Part shown: positions 15,081-22,940 of the stretch, piece by piece
How positions within the stretch are numbered: position 1 is the stretch's first letter
Layout: every line of letters starts with the position of its first letter
Program-made: the position numbers and the translations under genes
Source of the DNA: CAZNEZ01 sp964572475
GTDB lineage: Bacteria > Bacillota > Clostridia > Lachnospirales > Lachnospiraceae
Assembly (NCBI GenBank): GCA_964572475.1
Contig: CAZNEZ010000025.1
Span: 1-30,346, forward strand
Reading direction: 5' to 3'
Length of the DNA: 30,346 bases
The notes under the pieces: model-generated
The model's input: the letters and a program-made list of their open reading frames with translations, nothing else
Database searches by the model: none
Told to the model about the DNA's origin: nothing

Positions 15081-16244
15081 ATGGACTTTTTGTTTGTACG
15101 GACATGTAATTCAATTACTGATATAGTGTGGGGACTAATTGAGTTAAATCATAATACCGTTATTTCCAAAGCAACACCCTTTGATACAATAGCAAAGAAC
15201 CCTGATGGATGTGAAATTGTCCGTTTAGAACTCAAAGCTTCTCGATTTGATTTTGTTATATCCTATTGTTTTTTACCAGAAATATCTGACATCTGTGAGG
15301 AATTGAGTATCAGATATATATCATGGACTTATGATTCTCCCCTTACTTCTTTTTATTGTAACTCAGCTAAGAACTCTGTTAATTACAGTTTTGTGTTTGA
15401 TCGTGCTGAGACAGAGCATTTACGCTCCATAGGTATTCCGAATGTGTTTCACATGCCTATGGGTGTTAACATATCGAGGACTGGTTCTTTAAATATAACT
15501 AAGAATGACGAAAAAAAGTTTTCCTCCGAGATTTCATTTGTTGGTAATCTATATGAGAATAACATGTACAATCAAACTATAGGCTACTTTCCTTTAGACC
15601 TTTCAACTCATATAAAAAGTTATTTAATGTCCAATCTATGTAAATGGGATAAAGTAAAAGAATGGCATATTCCAACTCCTGAGATTATAGATTTTATAGC
15701 TACCTTCTTTAATCCTCCTATTTCGATTCCCTATGATATAGACAGAGACATGTACTATGGTCTCCTTTTATACAGCCGAAAGCTGGCAGAGATGGATAGA
15801 CTTACAGTTCTTAATACCCTGTCTGAACATTTTCCGGTAGATTTATATACCAAAAGTGTCAGCACATTTTTAGGTAATATTCATGTCAATGGTGAAATCG
15901 ACTACTCTACTGATATGAATAAGGTCTTTTATTTAAGTAAGATTAATTTAAACATTACCCTTCCCTCCATACAGACTGGTATACCTCAGAGGATATTTGA
16001 TATCTGTGGCTGCGGTGGTTTTGTTCTATCCAATTATCAGGAAGAGATTGACGAGCTTTTTACTATTGGCAAAGATATCGAGACATTTAAAAATCTTCAG
16101 GAACTTTTAGACAAATCCTCCTACTATCTAAGTCACGAAGAGGAACGGCAAAAGCTTGCTATAGCTTCTTATATGACTGTTCGTGATAAGTATACATATC
16201 CTATTCAGCTTCAGAAGATAATTGACATTGTTTCTAAAAATTAA
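15081..16244 (+). CDS. CgeB/DUF3880-like GT-B glycosyltransferase, paralogue 2
   Basis: 387 aa from the ATG at 15081, with GGAGG 5 nt upstream; an in-frame ATG at 15069 overlaps that ribosome site and would add four residues. It is the most divergent of the four paralogues in its N-terminal half ('FLFVRTCNSITDIVWGLIELNH', 'YISWTYDSPLTSFY', 'FVFDRAETEHLRSIG'). It keeps the shared C-terminal core: 'SEISFVGNLY', 'SKINLNITLPSIQTGIPQR', 'DICGCGGFVLSNYQEEI' and 'HEEERQKLA'. No signal peptide. It is the first gene of a three-gene run leading to the flagellin terminator; its promoter is not clear. Divergence suggests a different donor or acceptor from the other copies, which is inference. Confidence 0.84.
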   Translation: MDFLFVRTCNSITDIVWGLIELNHNTVISKATPFDTIAKNPDGCEIVRLELKASRFDFVISYCFLPEISDICEELSIRYISWTYDSPLTSFYCNSAKNSVNYSFVFDRAETEHLRSIGIPNVFHMPMGVNISRTGSLNITKNDEKKFSSEISFVGNLYENNMYNQTIGYFPLDLSTHIKSYLMSNLCKWDKVKEWHIPTPEIIDFIATFFNPPISIPYDIDRDMYYGLLLYSRKLAEMDRLTVLNTLSEHFPVDLYTKSVSTFLGNIHVNGEIDYSTDMNKVFYLSKINLNITLPSIQTGIPQRIFDICGCGGFVLSNYQEEIDELFTIGKDIETFKNLQELLDKSSYYLSHEEERQKLAIASYMTVRDKYTYPIQLQKIIDIVSKN

Positions 16245-16267
16245 CATACAAGAAATGGAAGTTTTAT

Positions 16268-17461
16268 ATGAAAATACTAATATACAGATACGGAAGTATC
16301 TGCGAACCCGATATAATTGATACTTTTACAGAGTTAGGACATGCCGTAAGTCAGATAACTAATGAGATTACAGATAAAACTGTTACTGCTAAGCAAACCC
16401 TAAACCTCGTCAGCTCATTTCTATTAGACCATCCTCAGGATGCTATATTTACCATCAATTTTTATCCAATTATTTCTGAAACCTGTAAGATTTTTAACAT
16501 ACCCTACCTATGTTGGATTGTTGATTCACCTGTGATGACCTTATATTCACACTCCATTACTAATAAGTGTAATAGAATATTCTTATTTGACCGAGCCTTA
16601 TATAATGAATTTCATCAGTATAACCAAACTGGTATCTTCTATCTTCCTTTAGCTACTAACGCTAAACATATGCAGGAGGTAATTAGCAACGCTAGTAGTT
16701 CTATGATTAGTAAATTCACTTCTGATGTTTCATTTGTTGGTTCACTATATTCTGAAAAATGTGCATATAACAGGCTCACTAACCCTTCTAATTATCTTTC
16801 AGGATATTTAACTGGTCTTATGGAAGCGCAGCTTAAAGTTTATGGCTATTTCTTTATTGAGGATTTACTTACAGATGATATAGTTAAAGACTTTAAGGAG
16901 CATTTACCTGGATTTTATGAATTCCCAGAGAATACTTTTAAGAACCATAAGGCTTGTATGGCTCAGCTTTACTTGGGTAACAAGATTTCAGCCATAGAGC
17001 GTGAACGCGCCATGCTTATGATATCCTCAAAATATAATACTGATATATACACTGGAAGCGATACTTCCAATATTCCACTTATACATAATAAGGGCCTTGT
17101 AAAAACTCTGACTGAGATGCCTATAGTTTTTAAAAATAGTACTATTAATCTTAATATTACCAGTAAGTCAATAAGGACTGGTCTTCCGCTTAGAATATGG
17201 GATATTCTTGGCTGCAATGGCTTTCTTATTACTAATTATCAGGCTGAATTGCCTGAATATTTTACAATTGGCGAAGACATAGAAGCCTATGGAAGCCTTG
17301 AAGAGTTAGAAGAAAAGATTGCTTTTTATCTTGATAATACAAAAAAATGCAGAGAAATAGCAGATAATGCATATGAAAATATTATTTCAAATCATACTTA
17401 TCTTCTTAGAGTTTCTGAATTATTAGATATTGCATTTGGAAGAAGGGAGCCACGATTATGA
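16268..17461 (+). CDS. CgeB/DUF3880-like GT-B glycosyltransferase, paralogue 3
   Basis: 397 aa; ATG with GGAAG 6 nt upstream, 23 nt after paralogue 2. The N-terminus 'KILIYRYGSICEPDIIDTFTELGHAV', 'YLCWIVDSPVMTLY' and 'FLFDRALYNEF' matches the DUF3880-like half. The C-terminal core is 'SDVSFVGSLY', 'STINLNITSKSIRTGLPLR' and 'DILGCNGFLITNYQAELPEYF'. The second glycine of the usual GCGGF is asparagine here (GCNGF), a small departure in a conserved loop. A 'YGYFFIEDLLTDDIV' segment parallels paralogues 1 and 4. The stop overlaps the start of paralogue 4 by 4 nt, so the two are translationally coupled. Probable cytoplasmic glycosyltransferase. Confidence 0.85.
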   Translation: MKILIYRYGSICEPDIIDTFTELGHAVSQITNEITDKTVTAKQTLNLVSSFLLDHPQDAIFTINFYPIISETCKIFNIPYLCWIVDSPVMTLYSHSITNKCNRIFLFDRALYNEFHQYNQTGIFYLPLATNAKHMQEVISNASSSMISKFTSDVSFVGSLYSEKCAYNRLTNPSNYLSGYLTGLMEAQLKVYGYFFIEDLLTDDIVKDFKEHLPGFYEFPENTFKNHKACMAQLYLGNKISAIERERAMLMISSKYNTDIYTGSDTSNIPLIHNKGLVKTLTEMPIVFKNSTINLNITSKSIRTGLPLRIWDILGCNGFLITNYQAELPEYFTIGEDIEAYGSLEELEEKIAFYLDNTKKCREIADNAYENIISNHTYLLRVSELLDIAFGRREPRL

Positions 17462-18627
17462 GAATAATATTATTAGACTGGCCGTCATTTTGTAAGGTTG
17501 ATGCCATTTTTAGTTTAGAACAGATGGGACATACTGTCAGTACATTTTTTCATAAAGATTATCAGATGTTAGCAAGTGAAACATACAATTTATCTTTTGA
17601 TGAATTTATGGCAGATGAAAATTATGATTTATTATTATCATATAATTATTATCCGATTGTATCAGATAATTGTAAACGCTATAACTTAATATACATTTCT
17701 ATAGTATATGATAATCCCTATGTTATGCTTTATACACCATCTATTAATAACTCTGTTAACAGAATTTTTTTATTTGATCATGCTCAATATGAGGAACTGT
17801 CTTCTCTTGGAATTAAAAATGTCAATTATATGCCACTTGCAGTAAACGCTGATGTCATTTCCACACTACTGCAAAAAAGCTATGATAAGAATCGTGTTAC
17901 CTGCGATGTTTCTTTTGTAGGTGCACTTTATGATGAAGACCATAACTTTTTTAATATGATGACTAATTTGGATGAATATGCTGCTGGATATTTGGATGCC
18001 ATTATGAAAGCCCAGCTAAAGATAAGTGGATATTCATTTATAAATGAATTACTTACTGATAATATTATCGAAGCTATGCGCGCATCATGTCCATATGACA
18101 TTAATGAATATGCTTATAATGTAGACAAATGCATATATGGTGATTATTTTATTAACAGAAAGCTCTCTTCCATAGAAAGACATGAGTTGCTTACTTCTAT
18201 AGCCAGATTTTTTAATCTCAAATTTTATACTCTTAACCCCAATGTTATGATTTCAAATGCAAAAAACATGGGACCTACAGATTATTACTCCGAAATGCCA
18301 TATGTATTTGCCAATAGTAAAATTAATCTTAACATTTCACTAAGAAGTATTAAAACTGGAATCCCACTTAGGGCTATGGATATTATGGGGGCTGGTGGAT
18401 TTCTTTTAACTAACTATCAAGCTGACTTTGACAGACATTTTATTTCTGATGTAGATTATGTCTATTATACAGATGAAAACGATATGCTTAATAAAATAGA
18501 TTATTATCTTGTACACGAAGATGAAAGAATTCAGATTGCAAGAAATGGTCATGAAAAAGTACATAGATTTCATAATTTTAATACAAGATTTAATGAAATA
18601 TTTAATATTGTGTTTCCACATTTTTAA
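17458..18627 (+). CDS. CgeB/DUF3880-like GT-B glycosyltransferase, paralogue 4
   Basis: 389 aa; ATG overlaps the previous stop (ATGA), with GGGAG 8 nt upstream. It has 'IILLDWPSFCKVDAIFSLEQMGH', 'YISIVYDNPYVMLY', 'FLFDHAQYEEL', 'CDVSFVGALYDEDHNFF' and the core 'SKINLNISLRSIKTGIPLR', with 'DIMGAGGFLLTNYQADF'. It resembles paralogue 1 more than paralogues 2 or 3 by eye, suggesting the two outer copies are the more recent pair or were kept similar. It ends 58 bp from the flagellin gene, which is convergent, and both share one bidirectional terminator. I infer that it glycosylates flagellin or a sugar already on it. Confidence 0.86.
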   Translation: MRIILLDWPSFCKVDAIFSLEQMGHTVSTFFHKDYQMLASETYNLSFDEFMADENYDLLLSYNYYPIVSDNCKRYNLIYISIVYDNPYVMLYTPSINNSVNRIFLFDHAQYEELSSLGIKNVNYMPLAVNADVISTLLQKSYDKNRVTCDVSFVGALYDEDHNFFNMMTNLDEYAAGYLDAIMKAQLKISGYSFINELLTDNIIEAMRASCPYDINEYAYNVDKCIYGDYFINRKLSSIERHELLTSIARFFNLKFYTLNPNVMISNAKNMGPTDYYSEMPYVFANSKINLNISLRSIKTGIPLRAMDIMGAGGFLLTNYQADFDRHFISDVDYVYYTDENDMLNKIDYYLVHEDERIQIARNGHEKVHRFHNFNTRFNEIFNIVFPHF

Positions 18628-18634
18628 AGAAAAA

Positions 18635-18662
18635 AATAAAGCTGGAATAATCCAGCTTTATT
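18635..18662. terminator. Bidirectional rho-independent terminator between CgeB-like gene 4 and flagellin
   Basis: A perfect stem TAAAGCTGGA / TCCAGCTTTA with a 4-nt ATAA loop is flanked by an A run on the left and a T run on the right. It therefore works as a terminator on both strands and ends both convergent transcripts. Confidence 0.93.
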
Positions 18663-18684
18663 TTTTTCTTTAGCGATATTGCAA

Positions 18685-19497
18685 TTAGCCTAAAAGTGAT
18701 AAAACACCCTGAGTTGACTGATTTGCCTGTGCTAACATTGACTGACCTGCCTGTGATAAAATATTGTTCTTGCTGTAATTTACCATTTCTTTAGCCATAT
18801 CAACGTCACGAATACGTGATTCAGCAGATGATGTGTTCTCTGATGTTGTATCAAGGTTAGCTATTGTATGCTCAAGTCTGTTCTGTAAAGCACCAAGAGC
18901 TGAACGCTGTGTAGATACTTTGCTAATAGCACTCTGAATCTTGTCCATTGCACTACCTGCATCTTTGAATGATGATACTGAAAGGCTATTGATACCAATT
19001 GCACTTGCAGACATTCCACTGATGCTGATATCGATACTCTGTCCTGAAAGAGCTCCAACCTGTAAGCTTGCATTCTTGAAGTTACCATCAAGTAAGTTCA
19101 TAGTATTAAACTGTGTTGTTGACTGAATTCTGTCGATTTCAGATGTAAGAGCTGTAATCTCAGCCTGGATAGCTGTTCTGTCAGTTGATGTATTGGTATC
19201 GTTAGATGCCTGAGTAGCTAATTCATTCATTCTTTGAAGGATAGAATGTGATTCATTCAATGCACCTTCAGCTGTCTGAATAAGTGATACACCATCCTGT
19301 GCATTAGATGAAGCTTTATCTAAGCCTTTAATCTGACTTCTCATTTTTTCTGAAATTGAAAGTCCAGCTGCATCATCACCAGCTCTGTTAATTCTGTAAC
19401 CAGAAGATAACTTCTCTGTTGATTTTGCCTGTGCAGATGTTGTTACACCAAGTTGTCTGTTAGCGTTCATCGCTGTAAGATTGTGTTGTACTACCAT
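18685..19497 (-). CDS. hag: Flagellin
   Basis: 270 aa, the filament subunit. The N-terminal D0/D1 region ('VVQHNLTAMNANRQLG', 'EKLSSGYRINRAGDDAAGLSISEKMRSQI') and C-terminal D1/D0 region ('LGALQNRLEHTIANL', 'ESRIRDVDMAKEMV', 'QANQSTQGVLSLLG') are complete. Almost nothing lies between them, so this is a minimal flagellin without D2/D3 outer domains. 'LQRMNELATQASN' is the D1 segment that host TLR5 recognises in other flagellins. Serines and threonines are abundant in the centre (around 130-200), where O-glycans attach in other bacteria. The gene has AAGGAGG 8 nt before the ATG, its own sigma-28 promoter and a leader hairpin suited to CsrA. FliS would be the export chaperone. Confidence 0.97.
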   Translation of the reverse strand: MVVQHNLTAMNANRQLGVTTSAQAKSTEKLSSGYRINRAGDDAAGLSISEKMRSQIKGLDKASSNAQDGVSLIQTAEGALNESHSILQRMNELATQASNDTNTSTDRTAIQAEITALTSEIDRIQSTTQFNTMNLLDGNFKNASLQVGALSGQSIDISISGMSASAIGINSLSVSSFKDAGSAMDKIQSAISKVSTQRSALGALQNRLEHTIANLDTTSENTSSAESRIRDVDMAKEMVNYSKNNILSQAGQSMLAQANQSTQGVLSLLG

Positions 19498-19505
19498 AAT
19501 AAATT

Positions 19506-19537
19506 CCTCCTTGAATTTTCCGTGGCATCCATGCCAC
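19506..19537 (-). promoter_or_regulatory. Flagellin leader: predicted CsrA-binding hairpin plus GGA-containing Shine-Dalgarno
   Basis: In the mRNA a perfect stem GTGGCAT / ATGCCAC (19522-19537) presents GGA in its tip (CATGGATG), close to the CsrA consensus core ACARGGAUG. About 20 nt downstream the ribosome site AAGGAGG (core 19506-19510) gives a second GGA, and a third lies at 19519-19521. In B. subtilis CsrA represses hag by binding two such sites, and FliW frees it. Both csrA and fliW are encoded in this window. Confidence 0.72.
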
Positions 19538-19560
19538 TGTTGTTTTGTTTTACATATTAT

Positions 19561-19587
19561 ATATCGGTATAAATATAATAAACTTTA
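19561..19587 (-). promoter_or_regulatory. Sigma-28 (SigD/FliA) promoter of flagellin
   Basis: On the minus strand TAAA (19584-19587), a 15-nt spacer and ACCGATAT (19561-19568), against a consensus of TAAA-N15-GCCGATAA. The expected start gives a leader of about 58 nt. Confidence 0.9.
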
Positions 19588-19598
19588 TACCTAATTTA

Positions 19599-19617
19599 AA
19601 AAATCTTAAAGATTTTT
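19599..19617 (-). terminator. AT-rich hairpin, probable weak terminator after the FliT/FlgN-like gene
   Basis: AAAAATC (19599-19605) pairs with GATTTTT (19611-19617), directly after the stop of the 19621-20103 gene. The 3' arm on the minus strand ends in a T run. The stem is nearly all A/T, so termination may be partial. Confidence 0.45.
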
Positions 19618-19620
19618 AAA

Positions 19621-20103
19621 TTACCTTTTACTATCCATAAACTGTGCATCTACTACATTCAGTTTAGACATATTCTTATAATAATTAGCTACTGCTTTAT
19701 TACTTTGTCTTGCCTGATGTATCTCTTTTCTTGCTATTGTAGTCTTATTATAGATGACTTCCTTATTCTTGCTTTCTTCAACCTGAACTTTCATGGTCAA
19801 ATCTGTAATATGCTTGATAAGCTGCTGCATCTCTTTAATCTCTTCTGCATAGTTATGTTTAAATAAAACTATATCATGTTTTAGCCTATTATACAACTGT
19901 TCAAAGCCTGTATCAAGCTCATCCAGTTTTATAATTAATTGTTCCTTTGCCTGAATAGTCTCGTCAAACTTATCATAGTCTATCTCATCAGCATTAACTG
20001 AGGACATCTGAATCTGATTCTGCTTAGAAATCTCTTCCAGAATCTTTATCTTCTGTTTTAGACTTGTTATCATTATATCTAAATATGTTTTACTATTCTC
20101 CAT
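19621..20103 (-). CDS. FliT/FlgN-like coiled-coil flagellar protein
   Basis: 160 aa from the ATG at 20103; an in-frame ATG at 20115 is possible, but AAAGG lies only 1 nt from it and 13 nt from the chosen one. The protein is almost entirely helical coiled coil ('YLDIMITSLKQKIKILEEISKQ', 'EEIKEMQQLIKHITDLTMKVQVEE') with a basic tail. It has no catalytic motif. Size, helicity and position directly after fliS match the slot in which FliT- or FlgN-type export chaperones occur. A separate FlgN is present at 29039, which favours a FliT-like role for FliD or a general chaperone/length function. Sequence alone cannot decide. Confidence 0.65.
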   Translation of the reverse strand: MENSKTYLDIMITSLKQKIKILEEISKQNQIQMSSVNADEIDYDKFDETIQAKEQLIIKLDELDTGFEQLYNRLKHDIVLFKHNYAEEIKEMQQLIKHITDLTMKVQVEESKNKEVIYNKTTIARKEIHQARQSNKAVANYYKNMSKLNVVDAQFMDSKR

Positions 20104-20133
20104 GATTATAGCCATGCCTTTCTATTGTAGAAG

Positions 20134-20520
20134 TTATGCATTCTTTTGCTGTTTATTTAATCTAATAACTTCTTCCCAAGTATCTCTCATCGTTCTTAAA
20201 TGTTCAAGAACTTCCTCCAGAATTTCTATATCTTTCCTAAAATTTGCTTTTAATAAGCGTTCATTAATATATACATATACATTATCGAACTCTTTGGCAA
20301 CAGGATATTTGAAGTTAAGAGTAGCCCTAAATTCATCTATAATCTTTTCTGTTTTCTGAATATTTTTATTTGCTTTTTCGTAATCTTTATCCTCAATAGC
20401 CTTTATTGCAATATTAGTAAACTTTATTGCTCCTTCATATAGCATTAATGTCAGTTGCTCAGGTGTTGCTGTCATTATTTTGCTATTCTGGTAGTTAGCA
20501 TATGCATTTGGTAATGCCAT
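20134..20520 (-). CDS. fliS: Flagellar export chaperone FliS
   Basis: 128 aa from the ATG at 20520, which has GAGG 7 nt upstream; an upstream extension is open but not FliS-like. 'NAYANYQNSKIMTATPEQLTLMLYEGAIKF' is the FliS signature. The rest gives the helices of the four-helix bundle ('IEDKDYEKANKNIQKTEKIIDEF', 'NVYVYINERLLKANF'). FliS binds the C-terminus of flagellin, keeps it from assembling in the cytoplasm and delivers it to the export gate. It lies between fliD and the FliT/FlgN-like gene. A separate promoter is predicted just upstream, so it could be made independently of fliD. Confidence 0.95.
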   Translation of the reverse strand: MALPNAYANYQNSKIMTATPEQLTLMLYEGAIKFTNIAIKAIEDKDYEKANKNIQKTEKIIDEFRATLNFKYPVAKEFDNVYVYINERLLKANFRKDIEILEEVLEHLRTMRDTWEEVIRLNKQQKNA

Positions 20521-20536
20521 AATAATCCTCATTTCT

Positions 20537-20578
20537 GCGTTGCATTTTACGCATAATATACTTTGTGTCAAGCAACGC
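20537..20578 (-). promoter_or_regulatory. Predicted fliS promoter exactly bracketed by a 7-bp inverted repeat
   Basis: On the minus strand, GCGTTGC is followed at once by TTGACA, a 16-nt spacer, TAAAAT and then GCAACGC. The arms (20572-20578 and 20537-20543) abut the -35 (20566-20571) and -10 (20544-20549) with no gap. The predicted start is about 20-25 nt before the fliS ATG. The arms may be an operator, or a hairpin in read-through mRNA from fliD. Confidence 0.6.
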
Positions 20579-20642
20579 GCAAACACAAATCTGCGTGTGA
20601 ACGATAAATTTTTCACTCTATTACTTTAATTCAAATAATTTA

Positions 20643-22898
20643 TCAGCTTCCTAGTATTGATGATAATGCCGATGAGTTGCTTTGTAATGTTGATAATGCT
20701 GATTCCATGGCTGAAAACTGTTTATAGTATTTATCTTCCATATCACTAATCTTAGTTTCCCATTCCTTAATCGTTGTAGTATATTCGCTATACTGTGTTT
20801 TCATCGATTTATCATTGTATACTGTATATGCACTACTCATGCTTGATGATTTCATCTTATCATCAAGTGCCTTGTATACACCCTTAGATAATTGTGTAAA
20901 AAATGAAACAAATGTATCTGGATCTGCAGCTATAGCCGCCCTTAGCTTATCTGTGTTACCCGATGTTGCAGAATCATCTGAATCACCATCAATATGATAA
21001 GCTCCCTTTTCATTATCACCCGCTGTAAAATATGATAATGTTCCAACTCCAAAACTAGCAAGGCTATAATTTTTTCCATTAATAGAATAGTTTGAGGCCA
21101 TTGAATTCTTTAATGCTGAAACTACTCCATCTAAAGTATCATCTCTTCTAAGAAGAGCATCTTTAATCTTTGTTTCCCACTTATCGACTGCTGAATCTGA
21201 CATACTTTCTTTTTCATCATCTGTAAGTGGCTCATATTTACCAGAAGACGTCGCATTGTAAAGTGAATCCATCTCATTTATAAGAGTATTATAATCTTTA
21301 AAGAAATCTTTAACCATATTATAGATTCCATCAACGTCATCAGATGTTGTAATTGTTAATTCCTCATCAGGATTAGTAATTGCCTGAGCGGTTATAGTAA
21401 GTCCATTTACCTGAAATGCATTGGTATTAGATGTGAATTCTGCACCATTCAATGTGATTGACGCATCCTGTCCTTCTATTCTGACCGCTGATGAGTTAAG
21501 TCCCAATTCTGCTTTAGCCGCAACATAGTTCTTATACTCTTGTGTATCTTTAACTGCTGCTAACTCTGAATCTGTCATAGAGCCATATACTGACTCTCCT
21601 GCTTTATATGTATCGTAAGTATCAAGTACAGCCTGCGCATTCTCTTTTTTTGTAACAAACTGATTATATACCTTCTGATAATCTTCATTATCACTTGTAG
21701 CTGTATTTACAATATCTGCATATTTTGCATCCAGCTTGCCTAGCTCTTCATCGGTATATTTTGCATCTATAACAGTATTATTTGCTGTAATTATATCGTT
21801 GTTTGCTGTAACCTGCTTCTGAAGTATCTCTACAGTATCGCTAATTCCTGTTGTATATGTTTTAAGAATATCCTTATAATTTTCTGCATCAGAGGAACCA
21901 ATCTGATCTTTAATCTCATTGTATTTTGTAAGTGCGCTCTGTCTCTCAGCTATTTTCTCATCATAAGCTTTGATTTCCGCCTCTGAACCACCCTCATCAA
22001 CTAGTTTCTGTCTTGCCGTAGTATACTCATCTATTACTTTTTGAACATTTTCAAGCTTCGTTTCCTTATCTTTATCAGACAGTCCAGCAAATGTTGAATA
22101 GTCATTGAGTGTGGCAATCTCTTTTGTCAAATTATTATTAGTTATAGACAGGTCTGAATTCTCTTTCTTTAATATATTATCCAGATACTTGTTCTTAGAT
22201 AGATTAGCTATTGTAGCATCTGTATAATTAGCATAAGTCTGGTAGCTTGATATATCAGCAGAAGAAATCGAATATATTCCCATACCTTTAAGTGCATCTA
22301 TTCCTGATTGGGACGAAGCTGATACTGAGAAATCATTGTCTGCTCCACTAGTTTTAGAGCTAATAAAGAATCTATGATTAGTGGCATCAAAGCTGGCACT
22401 AACCCCTGCTTCTTTTAATTGTGATGTAAATTCCTTAACTGTTGTATCTGCGCTTATTTCAAATGAATTCTCTACACCATTAACAGTAACATTGATTGTA
22501 CTGCTGTCTGATACTCCAAAATCACTTAACTTGCTATCATTAGTAATAGATGAATTAACCTTCGCTCCTGTCAGATATCCTGACTTAGCTAATGCGCTAA
22601 TCTTTAAACTCTGTGAGCCTATAACTGCACTTGTTGAACCTGTTACAGTCGCTTTGCTGGTATTAGAGCTGGTAGCTGTCTTCTTAGTGTATCCTGAGCT
22701 ATATCTCATCGAACTAAGATTACCACTATAGAATTTATATATTTTAGTATTTAATGACTTCCATGCATCCTGCTTCCATTCAAGTTTAGTCTGCGCTTTT
22801 ACATAATTATCTTTTTTTGTACTGTAAGCAGATACCAATTCCTGAACGAGAGAGTCTGTATCCATTCCAGATATAAGTCCTGATAATCTAACTGCCAT
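20643..22898 (-). CDS. fliD: Flagellar filament cap protein FliD with large coiled-coil insertion
   Basis: 751 aa, much longer than the usual 450-550. The N-terminus 'VRLSGLISGMDTDSLVQELVSAY' and the early FliD_N core ('TATSSNTSKATVTG', 'SLKISALAKSGY') are standard. The C-terminal coiled coil ('TTIKEWETKISDMEDKYYKQFSAMESALSTLQSNS') is also standard for the D0/D1 helices. Residues about 235-470 are an extra, highly charged, helical segment inserted before the 'AVRIEGQDASITLNGAEF' strand region. FliD caps the growing filament and folds flagellin there. GAGG lies before the ATG, and flaG is 42 nt upstream in the same direction. The insertion probably enlarges the outer face of the cap. Confidence 0.95.
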   Translation of the reverse strand: MAVRLSGLISGMDTDSLVQELVSAYSTKKDNYVKAQTKLEWKQDAWKSLNTKIYKFYSGNLSSMRYSSGYTKKTATSSNTSKATVTGSTSAVIGSQSLKISALAKSGYLTGAKVNSSITNDSKLSDFGVSDSSTINVTVNGVENSFEISADTTVKEFTSQLKEAGVSASFDATNHRFFISSKTSGADNDFSVSASSQSGIDALKGMGIYSISSADISSYQTYANYTDATIANLSKNKYLDNILKKENSDLSITNNNLTKEIATLNDYSTFAGLSDKDKETKLENVQKVIDEYTTARQKLVDEGGSEAEIKAYDEKIAERQSALTKYNEIKDQIGSSDAENYKDILKTYTTGISDTVEILQKQVTANNDIITANNTVIDAKYTDEELGKLDAKYADIVNTATSDNEDYQKVYNQFVTKKENAQAVLDTYDTYKAGESVYGSMTDSELAAVKDTQEYKNYVAAKAELGLNSSAVRIEGQDASITLNGAEFTSNTNAFQVNGLTITAQAITNPDEELTITTSDDVDGIYNMVKDFFKDYNTLINEMDSLYNATSSGKYEPLTDDEKESMSDSAVDKWETKIKDALLRRDDTLDGVVSALKNSMASNYSINGKNYSLASFGVGTLSYFTAGDNEKGAYHIDGDSDDSATSGNTDKLRAAIAADPDTFVSFFTQLSKGVYKALDDKMKSSSMSSAYTVYNDKSMKTQYSEYTTTIKEWETKISDMEDKYYKQFSAMESALSTLQSNSSALSSILGS

Positions 22899-22940
22899 AA
22901 TTTCCTCATTCCTGCACTGTTGCTGTGCCTCTTGCTCTGC

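Noticed and set aside
19506..19590. Riboswitch in the flagellin leader
   Set aside because: The leader is only about 58 nt with one hairpin; the CsrA explanation fits and no known riboswitch core is visible.
20537..20578. Invertible (phase-variable) fliS promoter
   Set aside because: Arms of 7 bp with only 28 bp between are too short for known recombinase switches, and no recombinase gene is near.
20521..20616. Extended N-terminus of FliS
   Set aside because: The extra 32 residues come from the promoter/hairpin region; the standard FliS start at 20520 has a good ribosome site.
22381..22731. Plus-strand open frame opposite fliD
   Set aside because: It is the antisense of conserved FliD coding sequence with no ribosome site; several similar frames opposite other genes were also dropped.
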